Assembly (NCBI GenBank): GCA_028281465.1
Contig: JANQJV010000183.1
Location: 1 to 64,000 of the forward strand
DNA length: 64,000 nucleotides
Direction of reading: 5' to 3'
Origin: Azospirillaceae bacterium
GTDB lineage: Bacteria; Pseudomonadota; Alphaproteobacteria; Azospirillales; Azospirillaceae
The translations under genes and the position numbers were made by a program. Shown piece by piece: positions 21,103 to 29,677 of the stretch; positions within the stretch are counted from its first letter, which is position 1; the number at the start of each line of letters is the position of its first letter. The notes below the pieces were generated by a model that was not told the origin of the DNA, made no database searches, and saw only the letters and a list, made by a program, of their open reading frames with translations.

Positions 21103-21290
21103 GTCGAATCTCCTCTGCATGCCACCAGGGCCGAACATGCATGGACATTAAGCGAACAAAAGGCGAATAACAAGCTCGATGTTTGCAAAATGTTCTCGTC
21201 AGCCAAGACGGCCTCGCACCGCCGCTTGCGCCGAACCGCCGTCATCCGCACCATACGGCCATCGAGACATCGCAGGAGGACGGGTCGATC

Positions 21291-22115
21291 ATGCGCAGTC
21301 TTGCCGGCAAGACACTCTTCATTACCGGCGCCAGCCGCGGCATCGGCAAGGCCATTGCCTTGCGGGCGGCGGCCGACGGCGGGCGCATCGTGGTGGCGGC
21401 CAAGACAGCCGAGCCGCATCCGAGACTGCCGGGGACCATCTTCACCGCGGCCGACGAGATTCGGGCGGCGGGCGGCGAGGCTTTGCCGGTCCAGGTGGAT
21501 ATCCGCGACGATGATGCGGTGGCCGCGGCGGTGGCGCAGGCTGCCGAGCACTTCGGAGGCATCGACATCCTCATCAACAACGCCAGTGCCATCAGCTTGA
21601 CCGGGCTGATGGAGACGCCGATGCGCCGGTTCGACCTGATGATGGACATCAATACGCGTGGCACGTTCCTGTGCTGTCAGGCGGTCATGCCGTATCTGAA
21701 ACGAGCCGCCAATCCGCATATTCTGATGATCTCGCCGCCGCCGAATCTGGATGCCCGCTGGTTCGGCCCCCACACCGCCTACACCATTGCGAAATACGGC
21801 ATGAGCCTGTGTGTGCTCGGCTTGAGTGCGGAGTTCGCGACGGACGGCGTTGCGGTCAACGCACTGTGGCCTCGTACGGTCATTGCGACGGCGGCCTTGG
21901 TCATGCTCGGCGGCGACATCAAACCGGAGCAATGCCGCAAACCGGGAATCGTGGCCGATGCCGCCCACTTGATCCTGACCCAGGAGAGCCGCGCCTGCAC
22001 CGGCAACTTCTTCACAGACGAGCAGGTGTTGGGAGCGGCGGGAATCACAGATTGGTCGGGTTACGCCGTCGATCCAACGGCCCTGTTGACGCGCGACCTG
22101 TTCCTGGACGAGTGA
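21291..22115 (+). CDS. Short-chain dehydrogenase/reductase, HSDL2-like
   Basis: A 274-residue classical SDR. It shows the NAD(P)-binding TGASRGIG motif at about residues 12-19, the NNAS motif (INNASAIS), and a Tyr-x3-Lys active site in YTIAKYGMSL. The catalytic-serine position reads ISPPPNLD, as in the HSDL2/peroxisomal SDR subfamily, where a serine lies in the same segment. A strong ribosome-binding site (AGGAGG) precedes the ATG at 21291. Substrate cannot be read from sequence; SDRs of this subtype often act on fatty acyl or steroid-like ketones. pbpC follows in convergent orientation only 6 bp after the stop. Confidence 0.85.
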   Translation: MRSLAGKTLFITGASRGIGKAIALRAAADGGRIVVAAKTAEPHPRLPGTIFTAADEIRAAGGEALPVQVDIRDDDAVAAAVAQAAEHFGGIDILINNASAISLTGLMETPMRRFDLMMDINTRGTFLCCQAVMPYLKRAANPHILMISPPPNLDARWFGPHTAYTIAKYGMSLCVLGLSAEFATDGVAVNALWPRTVIATAALVMLGGDIKPEQCRKPGIVADAAHLILTQESRACTGNFFTDEQVLGAAGITDWSGYAVDPTALLTRDLFLDE

Positions 22116-22121
22116 ATGGGG

Positions 22122-24251
22122 TCAGCGGATGTGGACGACGGCCGCGTCGCTTTGGCCGGCGGCATCGATCACCGTGATGCGGGAGGTGCCGGTTCCGTCC
22201 GGCTGCCAGATCGTGTCGCGCCGTGTTTCACGGCTGTTGATCCGCCGTCCGTTGACCAACCAGGTCAAGGGACGGCGCCCGCCTGCGGCCTGTAACGCAA
22301 GCCGGCCGATCCCTTCGGGCGTCTGTTTCGCTTCCAGAACGATCCCTTCGGTCGGAAAAACCAGGCGTAGCCGATCGGCGCGGTCGATGTTCCCGACCGA
22401 TGGTCGGTCGGGAACATCGACCGCGCGCAGGCGGCGCAGGGCCACTGGGGCCGTGTTTGGTTGGTTGTCCGGCGCCACGGCCGGCACCAAGGCAGCGTCC
22501 GGCAACCGATCGAAGATGCGGACAAGGATCGGTGCCGCTGTGTTGCGGCCGTACCGGTCGGGCGACGGGGTACCGTCCGGCCGGCCGGTCCAAACGCCGA
22601 CCGTGTAGGCCCGGGTGATGCCAAACGCCCAGGCGTCGCGGAACCCGTAGCTCGTGCCGGTCTTGAGGGCGATCGTTGGCCGACGGCCGAAGCCGGCGAT
22701 CTGGATCAGGCCGGGCGGCGGCGGCGTGCCGAGCAGGATTGCCACGACTTGGTGCGCGGCGTCGGCGGACAAGAGGCGGACCGGCCGGCCGGTCGGATCC
22801 GACGGTTGGACGCGGAGCGGTGCCACAGCCCCGCGCCGCGCCAGGCCGACATAGAGGGTGGTCAAGTCCCACAACGAGATAGAAACCCCGCCCAAGATCA
22901 ACGGCAAACCGGGACGCACCAGATCCCGCGGAAACAGGAGGGCCGTGCCCGCCTGTTCCAGAGCTGCGGCAAAGCGTCCGGCACCGTATCGGTCGAGCAG
23001 CATAACGGCTGGCACGTTGCGTGACCGTTGCAGTGCCTCGCGCACGGTCAGGTCGCCACTGAACCCAGCCTCGAAATTGGCTGGGGCATAGCCGCCGAAC
23101 CGGGTCGAAACATCGGCCACCAGGGTGTCCGGATGGGCCAGGCGGTCATCGAACGCCAGGCCGTAGAGAAACGGCTTGAGCGCAGACCCGGGGGAGCGTG
23201 GTGCGCGGACCAGATCGATGGCGCCGTGGCGGTGGTCGTCGAGCAGGCCGATGGAGCCCGCATAAGCCAGGACGGCGCGGCTCGCGTTGTCGATGACCAG
23301 CACCGCCGCATTGCCCCGCGGGTTCAGGCTGTCGCGGGCCCGGTCCAGAACATCGGCGACGGCCCGCTGCAGTCGACGGTCGATGGTGGTCGGCACCGTT
23401 GCTCCGATTTCCGACCTGGCCAGCCGCCGCGCCAAATGGGGGGCTTCCAGTGGCATATCATGGCGGTGCTGCGGCACCGGCGAGGCGGCGGCTCGATCGG
23501 CTGTCGCCGCGTCGATCACGCCCATGGCCACCGCGCGCGCCAGAACCGCGGCGCGCGCGCGCCGGGCCCGGTCCGGAAATCGGTCCGGACGCAACCGTTC
23601 CGGCGATTGCGGCAGGGCTACGAGAAGCGCCGCGTCCGCCACCGAGAGGCCGGCCGGTGTCGTGTCGAACCAGGCTCGGGCCGCAGCGGCCATGCCCTCC
23701 ACATTGCCGCCGAACGGTGCCAGGGTCAGATACATGGCGAGGATGGCGTCCTTGTCGTACCGGCGTTCAAGCTGCAATGCGCGCAAGCTTTCGGTCAGCT
23801 TGCTCGCCAGGGTGCGCGGGCGCGGTTCAAGCAGCCGGGCCACCTGCATGGTGATCGTCGACGCGCCGGAAACGATGTGACCGGCAGACAGGTTCTGCGC
23901 GGCGGCGCGCATCACAGCCAGTGGATCGACTCCGAAATGCGTTTCGAACCGCTTGTCTTCTGCGGCGATCAACAGAGTCCGGAGCAGCGGTGTGACCGGT
24001 CCCGGCGACAAACGCCAGACGCCGGCGGTGTTGCGGAAGGCACGCAGAACGCGTCCGTCCCGGTCGGTCACCACGGGCGACAGGTTGTGCAGTCGATCAA
24101 GCCCTGGTGGGAAAGCCCGATCCAGCATCCATCCCAGGATCAGGGCACCCAGCACACCCAGAACCGCCAGCCCGGCGACGGCGCCAACGCGTGGCCATCG
24201 CGATGCGCCTTCGGCCACGCTCGGCCGAACCCAGAGGGTTGGATCGATCAC
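22122..24251 (-). CDS. pbpC: Penicillin-binding protein 1C
   Basis: A bifunctional peptidoglycan synthase of the PBP1C class, 709 residues. A membrane anchor spans residues ~21-43. The family 51 glycosyltransferase domain has catalytic Glu98 in AAEDKRFETHFGVD. The transpeptidase domain has the SxxK serine in SPGSALKPF, an SRN-type motif (RSRNVPAV) and KTGTSYGFRDAW. The C-terminal ~90 residues form the BiPBP_C module typical of PBP1C. It starts at GTG and overlaps the stop of the alpha-2-macroglobulin gene by 4 bp (GTGA), so the two are translationally coupled. In other bacteria this pair is proposed to trap host or competitor proteases and repair peptidoglycan after breach of the outer membrane. 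Confidence 0.95.
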   Translation of the reverse strand: MIDPTLWVRPSVAEGASRWPRVGAVAGLAVLGVLGALILGWMLDRAFPPGLDRLHNLSPVVTDRDGRVLRAFRNTAGVWRLSPGPVTPLLRTLLIAAEDKRFETHFGVDPLAVMRAAAQNLSAGHIVSGASTITMQVARLLEPRPRTLASKLTESLRALQLERRYDKDAILAMYLTLAPFGGNVEGMAAAARAWFDTTPAGLSVADAALLVALPQSPERLRPDRFPDRARRARAAVLARAVAMGVIDAATADRAAASPVPQHRHDMPLEAPHLARRLARSEIGATVPTTIDRRLQRAVADVLDRARDSLNPRGNAAVLVIDNASRAVLAYAGSIGLLDDHRHGAIDLVRAPRSPGSALKPFLYGLAFDDRLAHPDTLVADVSTRFGGYAPANFEAGFSGDLTVREALQRSRNVPAVMLLDRYGAGRFAAALEQAGTALLFPRDLVRPGLPLILGGVSISLWDLTTLYVGLARRGAVAPLRVQPSDPTGRPVRLLSADAAHQVVAILLGTPPPPGLIQIAGFGRRPTIALKTGTSYGFRDAWAFGITRAYTVGVWTGRPDGTPSPDRYGRNTAAPILVRIFDRLPDAALVPAVAPDNQPNTAPVALRRLRAVDVPDRPSVGNIDRADRLRLVFPTEGIVLEAKQTPEGIGRLALQAAGGRRPLTWLVNGRRINSRETRRDTIWQPDGTGTSRITVIDAAGQSDAAVVHIR

Positions 24252-27200
24252 GGAATGATAGCCGGCAGCACCTGGATGCGGCCGACGCGCTGCCGGGCGA
24301 CAAAGCGGGGTTTGTACAGGTCCTCGATGTGCGCCCCTGGCAATTCGTAGCTACCCGGTGTCACGGCCCGCACCAGGAAGGCCAGGCGGAACGACGGGCG
24401 TTCTGCGTCCAGGTCCACGGCGGCCACATAGCGATCATCGCGTGCCTCGGTGGTGCGGGACGTGGTGAGCGTCTTCAGCCAACCGAGGCTCCCGGTGCCT
24501 TCGGCCCCCAGAGTGGCGTTCTCGATCTCCCAGCCGGCCGGCATGGGGTGCACGACGATGGCCTGGTGGAACAGGCCGGTGTCCGCGCCGCCTTCCAGCA
24601 CCATGACGAACACGTCGTTTTGCGCCACTGTGTCCAGGTTCAGCGGCGTGCCATCGCGGTTGAAGAAGTAACGCCGTATGCTGAGCCCCTCGCGCACCGC
24701 CGGCCGCGGCTCGGCCGGCACTCCATGCACCGAGACCGCGTGCCACAGCGCTGTCGAGCCAGTATTTTCGATTGCGAAACCAGTTTCCAAGGCGGCGCGG
24801 GCGGGCACCAGGCGAACCATGCCGGTGGGGTCCGATACCGGGGCCCCGCCGGCGCGCAGAGTGAGGCCGGCGGGTGCCCGGTCCAGGAAGGCGGCAGCGG
24901 CTTGCACGAGCCAGGCTTGCTCTTGGGTGTTGGTGCGGGCGACAGCGGCTTCGGCCATGGGCAGGCGGTCGAGCAAGGTGGTCGCCCAGGTGTCCAAATG
25001 GCCGGTTTCCGCCAGGAGCACCGTGAGGGCTGCGGCGTCGCGCACGGTCGAGCCGTAGTCGCGATGCCAATCATCACGCGCCAGGCGTTCGATCGCCTGG
25101 TCGAAGGCCCAGTGGGCCTCGTCGGCGAACCCGCTGTGTGCCAGCGCCGCGGCCACCTGCCCACGGGCCAGGGGTGTCGGCAATCGGTCGAAGAACGCCT
25201 GGTAGAAGTACCGGATCGGGGCGGCCGACAGCCGCCCGGTCCGGGCCAGCATGGAGAGGCCGTACGCGCGCGCTGCGAGGCTGGCCGGATCGGTCGGGCC
25301 ATCCACCGCAAAGCGGCGCATCCAGTCGGTACCGGCGGCAAGCGGTGCGGACGGCACAGCGCGGCCGGCTGACTGCGCGCGGGTCAGGAAGTCGAGCGCA
25401 TAGGCGGTCAACCAAGGTTCCGCGGCACTGCGCGCACTCCAAAGGCCGAACGCGCCGTCGAAGCGCTGTTTGTCCAGCACTTGGCCGATGGCGCGGTCGA
25501 CTCGGCTGTCCACGTTCAACGGGCGTTCGGTCTGGGGAGCGTCGGTCAGCGCTTCTTCTGCTGCCTCGTCGTCACCGAGTCCGAGCGCCCGTTCGAGTGC
25601 CGAACCGGTCAGCAGTGGGAACGCCCGGCTGACTGTTTGTTCCAGGCAGCCGTATGGGAACCGGTCCAGCGCCGCCAACAAACCGGCCACGTCCATGGGC
25701 GGTGTCGTGCCGACCTGCACCGACAAGTGCCCGGTGCCTGGCATGAATCCGGCTAGGGCGTCGGCATCCAGGGTATCGACCCCGCCCGGTTCCAGCGCGC
25801 GCACGGTGAACAGTGTCTCCACCGGCCGGGCCGGGCGGACGGTGATGGCCACGTCTCGGGTAATCGACAAGCCGTCCGGTCCTTCCAGGGTGAGCGCGAT
25901 ATGGCCGATGCCGGCGCCGGTTGCCTTCAGCGGCAAGGTCATGCTCCTGCGGTCGTCACGCGCCAGAGTGAGGGTGGTGAGCGTCTCGTCAAGGTGTACC
26001 GGTCCCGACGTCGTCGGCTGGATGGTAAAGCGACCTTCCGGTGCGTCCACATTGTGCAGGGAGGCGGTGAGCTGGCTCACATCCCCCGGAGCGAGGAAGC
26101 GCGGCAAGGTGAGTTGCGAGACGAGTGCATCCCGGACCGTCACCGGTGCCGCCGCGGCGCCCAGCCGGTCCGGTCCGTAGGCGACCGCCATGACGCGCAG
26201 CCGGCCATTGAAATCCGGCACGTCGAGCGCCACCGTTGCCGTACCGCTTGGGTCCACCGGCACCGGACCTTGAAAGAGGGAGACGATGCGGAATGGCACC
26301 ACTGGCAAGGCCGCCGTGCCGCCACCGGTGTCGCCGCCCTGGCGCAAGGGGCCGAGCCGGTCGGTGACGGTGTCGATCAACCGGCCATAGTCATCGCGCA
26401 GGTCCAGTCCGAGTGACCGCTTGCCGAAATAGTGTCGACCCGGCCGGGGTGACGCGAAATCGGTCAGTTGCAGGATGCCCTCGTCCACGGCAGCAAGTGT
26501 GATGTGGGTCTGCGTAGCGGCCGGATCTCCCGTGTCGGTCTGCGTCACGCGCACCGGCACATGCAATGTCCGCCGTGGTGATACGACTTCCGGCAGATCG
26601 AGGTCGACGGTGAGACGGCGCGGGGTGGTGTCCAGGCCGAGCCAGGTGAGGCCGATGGCGCGCACCGGCAATCGGTCTTGGTCTTCGACCGGCGGGCGGA
26701 CAACGGAAGCGACCACATAGGCGCCCGGCCCCCAATCGGCTGCGACCGGCACCGACACATCGATACCCTCGGCCGGCACCGACACCAGGTGCGTATGGTG
26801 CAAACGATCGGTCGCCACGGTGACCAGTGCCTCACCGGCGAACGGCGGTGTGATGCGGACTGTCGCCGTTTCGCCGGGCCGGTAGGTCTCGCGCTGCGCG
26901 ACCACCTGGACCCGGTCCGGCGTATCGTCGGCCTGCGGTTCGACCCACCAGCCGGCGGTGAAGCGCACCGAGGTGGCAACGCCGGTCCGTGGTGCCGCCA
27001 CCTCTAAGCGGTAGCGCCCATACGGCAGCGGCCCAAGGGTGAGCCGGCGCGGGGCACCGACCGGCGTTTCGAGTGTGCCGGTTTCCAGGTCCGCGTCGAA
27101 ACGGACAACGCGAAAATTGTAGCGACCGTCCTCGAGATACCACTGATAGTCGCGTCGCTCCGCCACGAGCGCATAGGTTAAGTCGGTGTTCGCCGTTGCA

Positions 27201-29509
27201 GCGCCGTTCCGATCGAGCACGGCGATGTCGAAATCGGCTTGGCTGTTTTCAGCGATTCGGTTGCCGTCGAACGCCGGCTTCACACCGATGGCAAACGGCT
27301 GGTGGCGGACGGGGATCGTCAGTCGCTGGCGGGTCGGACGGCCGCCGGGTTCATTGACCGCGACCTCGACGGTGGCGCGCAGCGGCAGCGTCGTGTCCGG
27401 CAGGTCCGGTAGAGTAACCGGCAGCGCGGTCCGCCCGGTCGCGTCGGTCACTGGCACGGTCAGCTCGTGGCGACGCACCGTCACCGTATCGTCTTCCAGG
27501 CCGAAGCGGTAGCCGGCCCAGTCGGGATAGGCGTTTGGGTCGGCACCGACCGCGACCGAGGCGGACGCGCCCAGTCCGGCTGCCGGCGGACCGTACAGGA
27601 AATGCGCAACGACCGTGGCGGGGAAAAGCGTACCGGGCGTCAGAATGGTTTCAGCGGTTTCGATGGCGACGGTCAGGCGTTCCGGTACAAAATCTTCGAC
27701 CTGGAAGTGCAGGCGGCCCACCGGTTCGGCTTTGGGGTCGGCGAAAGCAAGTGCGGTCCAGGTGCCGAGCGGAGCGGTATCGGTCAGCGGCACCGACAAC
27801 ACAGCGCCGCCGGCGGCATCGGTGGGCAACACCCGAGCGACGGCTTCGGTACCGCTGGGACGCAGCACTTTGATATGGAGGGGGAAGCGGCCGACTGCGC
27901 GTGCCGCGTCGTCCCGCAAGAGGGCAGTGAGGTGCGCGGTCTCCCCCGGCCGATAAACACCGCGATCGGAATAAACGAACGCGTCCATCGGTCCGGGCGT
28001 CGTGCGCCCGCCCACGCCGCGGTCAGACAGGTCGAAGGCGGCGCGTGACAGGTCAAGCATCGCGAAATCGCCGTCGGCGCCATAGGCCATGATGGCAAGC
28101 GGTGTATTTCCACCCGTACCACGAGCCAGACCGGGATCAAAACGAACCCGTCCCATGGCATCAGTGGGCGCCGTGCCCAGGATGGTATTGTTGCGGGCGA
28201 TCAGCCGAACCGTGAGGCCAGGCACCGGTGTCGCTCTGGCAAAGGAGCGGGCGAACACGGTGATGCCGTCGGCGCCGCGGAAACTGGTCAGGCCCAAGTC
28301 CGACACCATCACCCATTGGGTCGCCTTGCGCCACGGCACAAACCCGTCTGGGACATCCGCGGGTTCGGCCACGACGGCATACAGCCCCGGTTTCGGGTCG
28401 GGCAGGATGTCGCGCAACGGCAGTCCCGTGGTCACCGCGTGGTTACGCGCTCCGCCCACGGCCATGAGACCTTGCCAGATTCGCTCGCCGCTTTGCTGGG
28501 TGATCTGGCGCATGCGGTATCCATACAGGGACCGCAACAGCGTGCCGTCATTGAGTTCGTCTGCCAGTCTGCGGTCGTTCAGGCGCAACACGCTGATCAG
28601 CACACTGTCGAGATTGATGGTTGTGAGCGGGATTCCGCCGCGGGCGCCGCGCGCCAGGATATGGCCGCCGGAGCGGAACGCGGCCGATGGCGCGCGATCG
28701 CCCACTGCCAGCGGCACGGTTTCCGCTGCCGCAAGCCTAAGTCCGTCGCGTCCGGGCAGGCCTTCGCGCAGTGTCAGCATGTAGCGCGTGCCATGGGCGA
28801 TGCCAGTCAGGCACAGTCGGTCGTCGCGGGCTTCGATGGTCACGTCGACCGTTGGGGTGATCGCCAGATAATCACCGAGCCGAACCGACGGATCGTCGGT
28901 CAGCGGGTCGGAAAAACGCAGACACGCCTGCGGTCGCTCCAGCTCGGACTCGACGTCAACGCGGTCGACGGTCAGGTGGATGCGCGTGAGCAGATCGGCA
29001 ATGCGTTGGTCGAGCCGGCTGCGCATGGTGGCCGGTAACAGGTCCCGAGCGGCCCGATATGCGCGCAGACCCTGCTTGGGCCTGTCCAGGGTGCCGGTCA
29101 GGAGATCGCCCAAGTGTTCCAGTGCCATCTGCCGGTCTCGGCGCGTCTCGGCGCGCCGGTAAGCCGTGTACATTGCGGCCACAGCACCGGTGAGCGCCTG
29201 CTGCGTGCCGAGAGTCTTCTGGGCAATGCCCAGGGAAAGCCAGGTCCCGGACCGGTCGTCACCGGCCGCGATGGCCGCGCGCAGTGCCCGTTCTCCTGCA
29301 CCCACATCTCCGGCCGCGAGGGCCGCCGTGGCAGCGGCGGATGCCGCCTCGATCCGCGCCGCGTCCGGCTGCGGCGGCCTGTCTTTGGCAAGGTCGGCTT
29401 CCAGCCGTGCCGCATCCCGGGCCAGGCCGGGGAGATCGAACACCGCCTCGGCTGCAACGGAACCGATCCAGGCCACCAGCACCAGCAAGGCTGCCAGACA
29501 TGCGCGCAT
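24248..29509 (-). CDS. Bacterial alpha-2-macroglobulin (YfhM-type)
   Basis: A very large periplasmic protein, 1753 residues. It starts MRACLAALLVLVAWIGSVAA, a Sec signal peptide with cleavage near AAEA. There is no lipobox cysteine at the cleavage site, unlike Escherichia coli YfhM, which is a lipoprotein. Macroglobulin-like MG domains fill the first ~1000 residues. The reactive thioester motif GCLEQ is present at Cys1288, followed by an alpha/alpha-toroid thioester domain. Bait-region proteolysis would expose the thioester and trap the protease covalently. It is the first gene of a two-gene unit with pbpC. The frame extends 69 bp upstream, but the signal peptide supports 29509. Confidence 0.93.
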   Translation of the reverse strand: MRACLAALLVLVAWIGSVAAEAVFDLPGLARDAARLEADLAKDRPPQPDAARIEAASAAATAALAAGDVGAGERALRAAIAAGDDRSGTWLSLGIAQKTLGTQQALTGAVAAMYTAYRRAETRRDRQMALEHLGDLLTGTLDRPKQGLRAYRAARDLLPATMRSRLDQRIADLLTRIHLTVDRVDVESELERPQACLRFSDPLTDDPSVRLGDYLAITPTVDVTIEARDDRLCLTGIAHGTRYMLTLREGLPGRDGLRLAAAETVPLAVGDRAPSAAFRSGGHILARGARGGIPLTTINLDSVLISVLRLNDRRLADELNDGTLLRSLYGYRMRQITQQSGERIWQGLMAVGGARNHAVTTGLPLRDILPDPKPGLYAVVAEPADVPDGFVPWRKATQWVMVSDLGLTSFRGADGITVFARSFARATPVPGLTVRLIARNNTILGTAPTDAMGRVRFDPGLARGTGGNTPLAIMAYGADGDFAMLDLSRAAFDLSDRGVGGRTTPGPMDAFVYSDRGVYRPGETAHLTALLRDDAARAVGRFPLHIKVLRPSGTEAVARVLPTDAAGGAVLSVPLTDTAPLGTWTALAFADPKAEPVGRLHFQVEDFVPERLTVAIETAETILTPGTLFPATVVAHFLYGPPAAGLGASASVAVGADPNAYPDWAGYRFGLEDDTVTVRRHELTVPVTDATGRTALPVTLPDLPDTTLPLRATVEVAVNEPGGRPTRQRLTIPVRHQPFAIGVKPAFDGNRIAENSQADFDIAVLDRNGAATANTDLTYALVAERRDYQWYLEDGRYNFRVVRFDADLETGTLETPVGAPRRLTLGPLPYGRYRLEVAAPRTGVATSVRFTAGWWVEPQADDTPDRVQVVAQRETYRPGETATVRITPPFAGEALVTVATDRLHHTHLVSVPAEGIDVSVPVAADWGPGAYVVASVVRPPVEDQDRLPVRAIGLTWLGLDTTPRRLTVDLDLPEVVSPRRTLHVPVRVTQTDTGDPAATQTHITLAAVDEGILQLTDFASPRPGRHYFGKRSLGLDLRDDYGRLIDTVTDRLGPLRQGGDTGGGTAALPVVPFRIVSLFQGPVPVDPSGTATVALDVPDFNGRLRVMAVAYGPDRLGAAAAPVTVRDALVSQLTLPRFLAPGDVSQLTASLHNVDAPEGRFTIQPTTSGPVHLDETLTTLTLARDDRRSMTLPLKATGAGIGHIALTLEGPDGLSITRDVAITVRPARPVETLFTVRALEPGGVDTLDADALAGFMPGTGHLSVQVGTTPPMDVAGLLAALDRFPYGCLEQTVSRAFPLLTGSALERALGLGDDEAAEEALTDAPQTERPLNVDSRVDRAIGQVLDKQRFDGAFGLWSARSAAEPWLTAYALDFLTRAQSAGRAVPSAPLAAGTDWMRRFAVDGPTDPASLAARAYGLSMLARTGRLSAAPIRYFYQAFFDRLPTPLARGQVAAALAHSGFADEAHWAFDQAIERLARDDWHRDYGSTVRDAAALTVLLAETGHLDTWATTLLDRLPMAEAAVARTNTQEQAWLVQAAAAFLDRAPAGLTLRAGGAPVSDPTGMVRLVPARAALETGFAIENTGSTALWHAVSVHGVPAEPRPAVREGLSIRRYFFNRDGTPLNLDTVAQNDVFVMVLEGGADTGLFHQAIVVHPMPAGWEIENATLGAEGTGSLGWLKTLTTSRTTEARDDRYVAAVDLDAERPSFRLAFLVRAVTPGSYELPGAHIEDLYKPRFVARQRVGRIQVLPAIIP

Positions 29510-29677
29510 AGCACTCTCCGTTGCCGCTGGGTCCTCGGGGGGTGTGGGACTCACCGGCCGATAGCAGTCATACTTCAAGCCATTAGAGTAGCAGACACGA
29601 TGGAACTTGTCTCTCTAACACCGGCACGGGGCACCGGCACGGGCCCGGCCGGTGGGCGGGGCACTGGGGCCGGACGT

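Noticed and set aside
29600-29677. GC-rich short repeats (GGCACCGGCACGGG-like) after uvrC
   Set aside because: They are simple GC-biased sequence with no consistent unit or strong hairpin.
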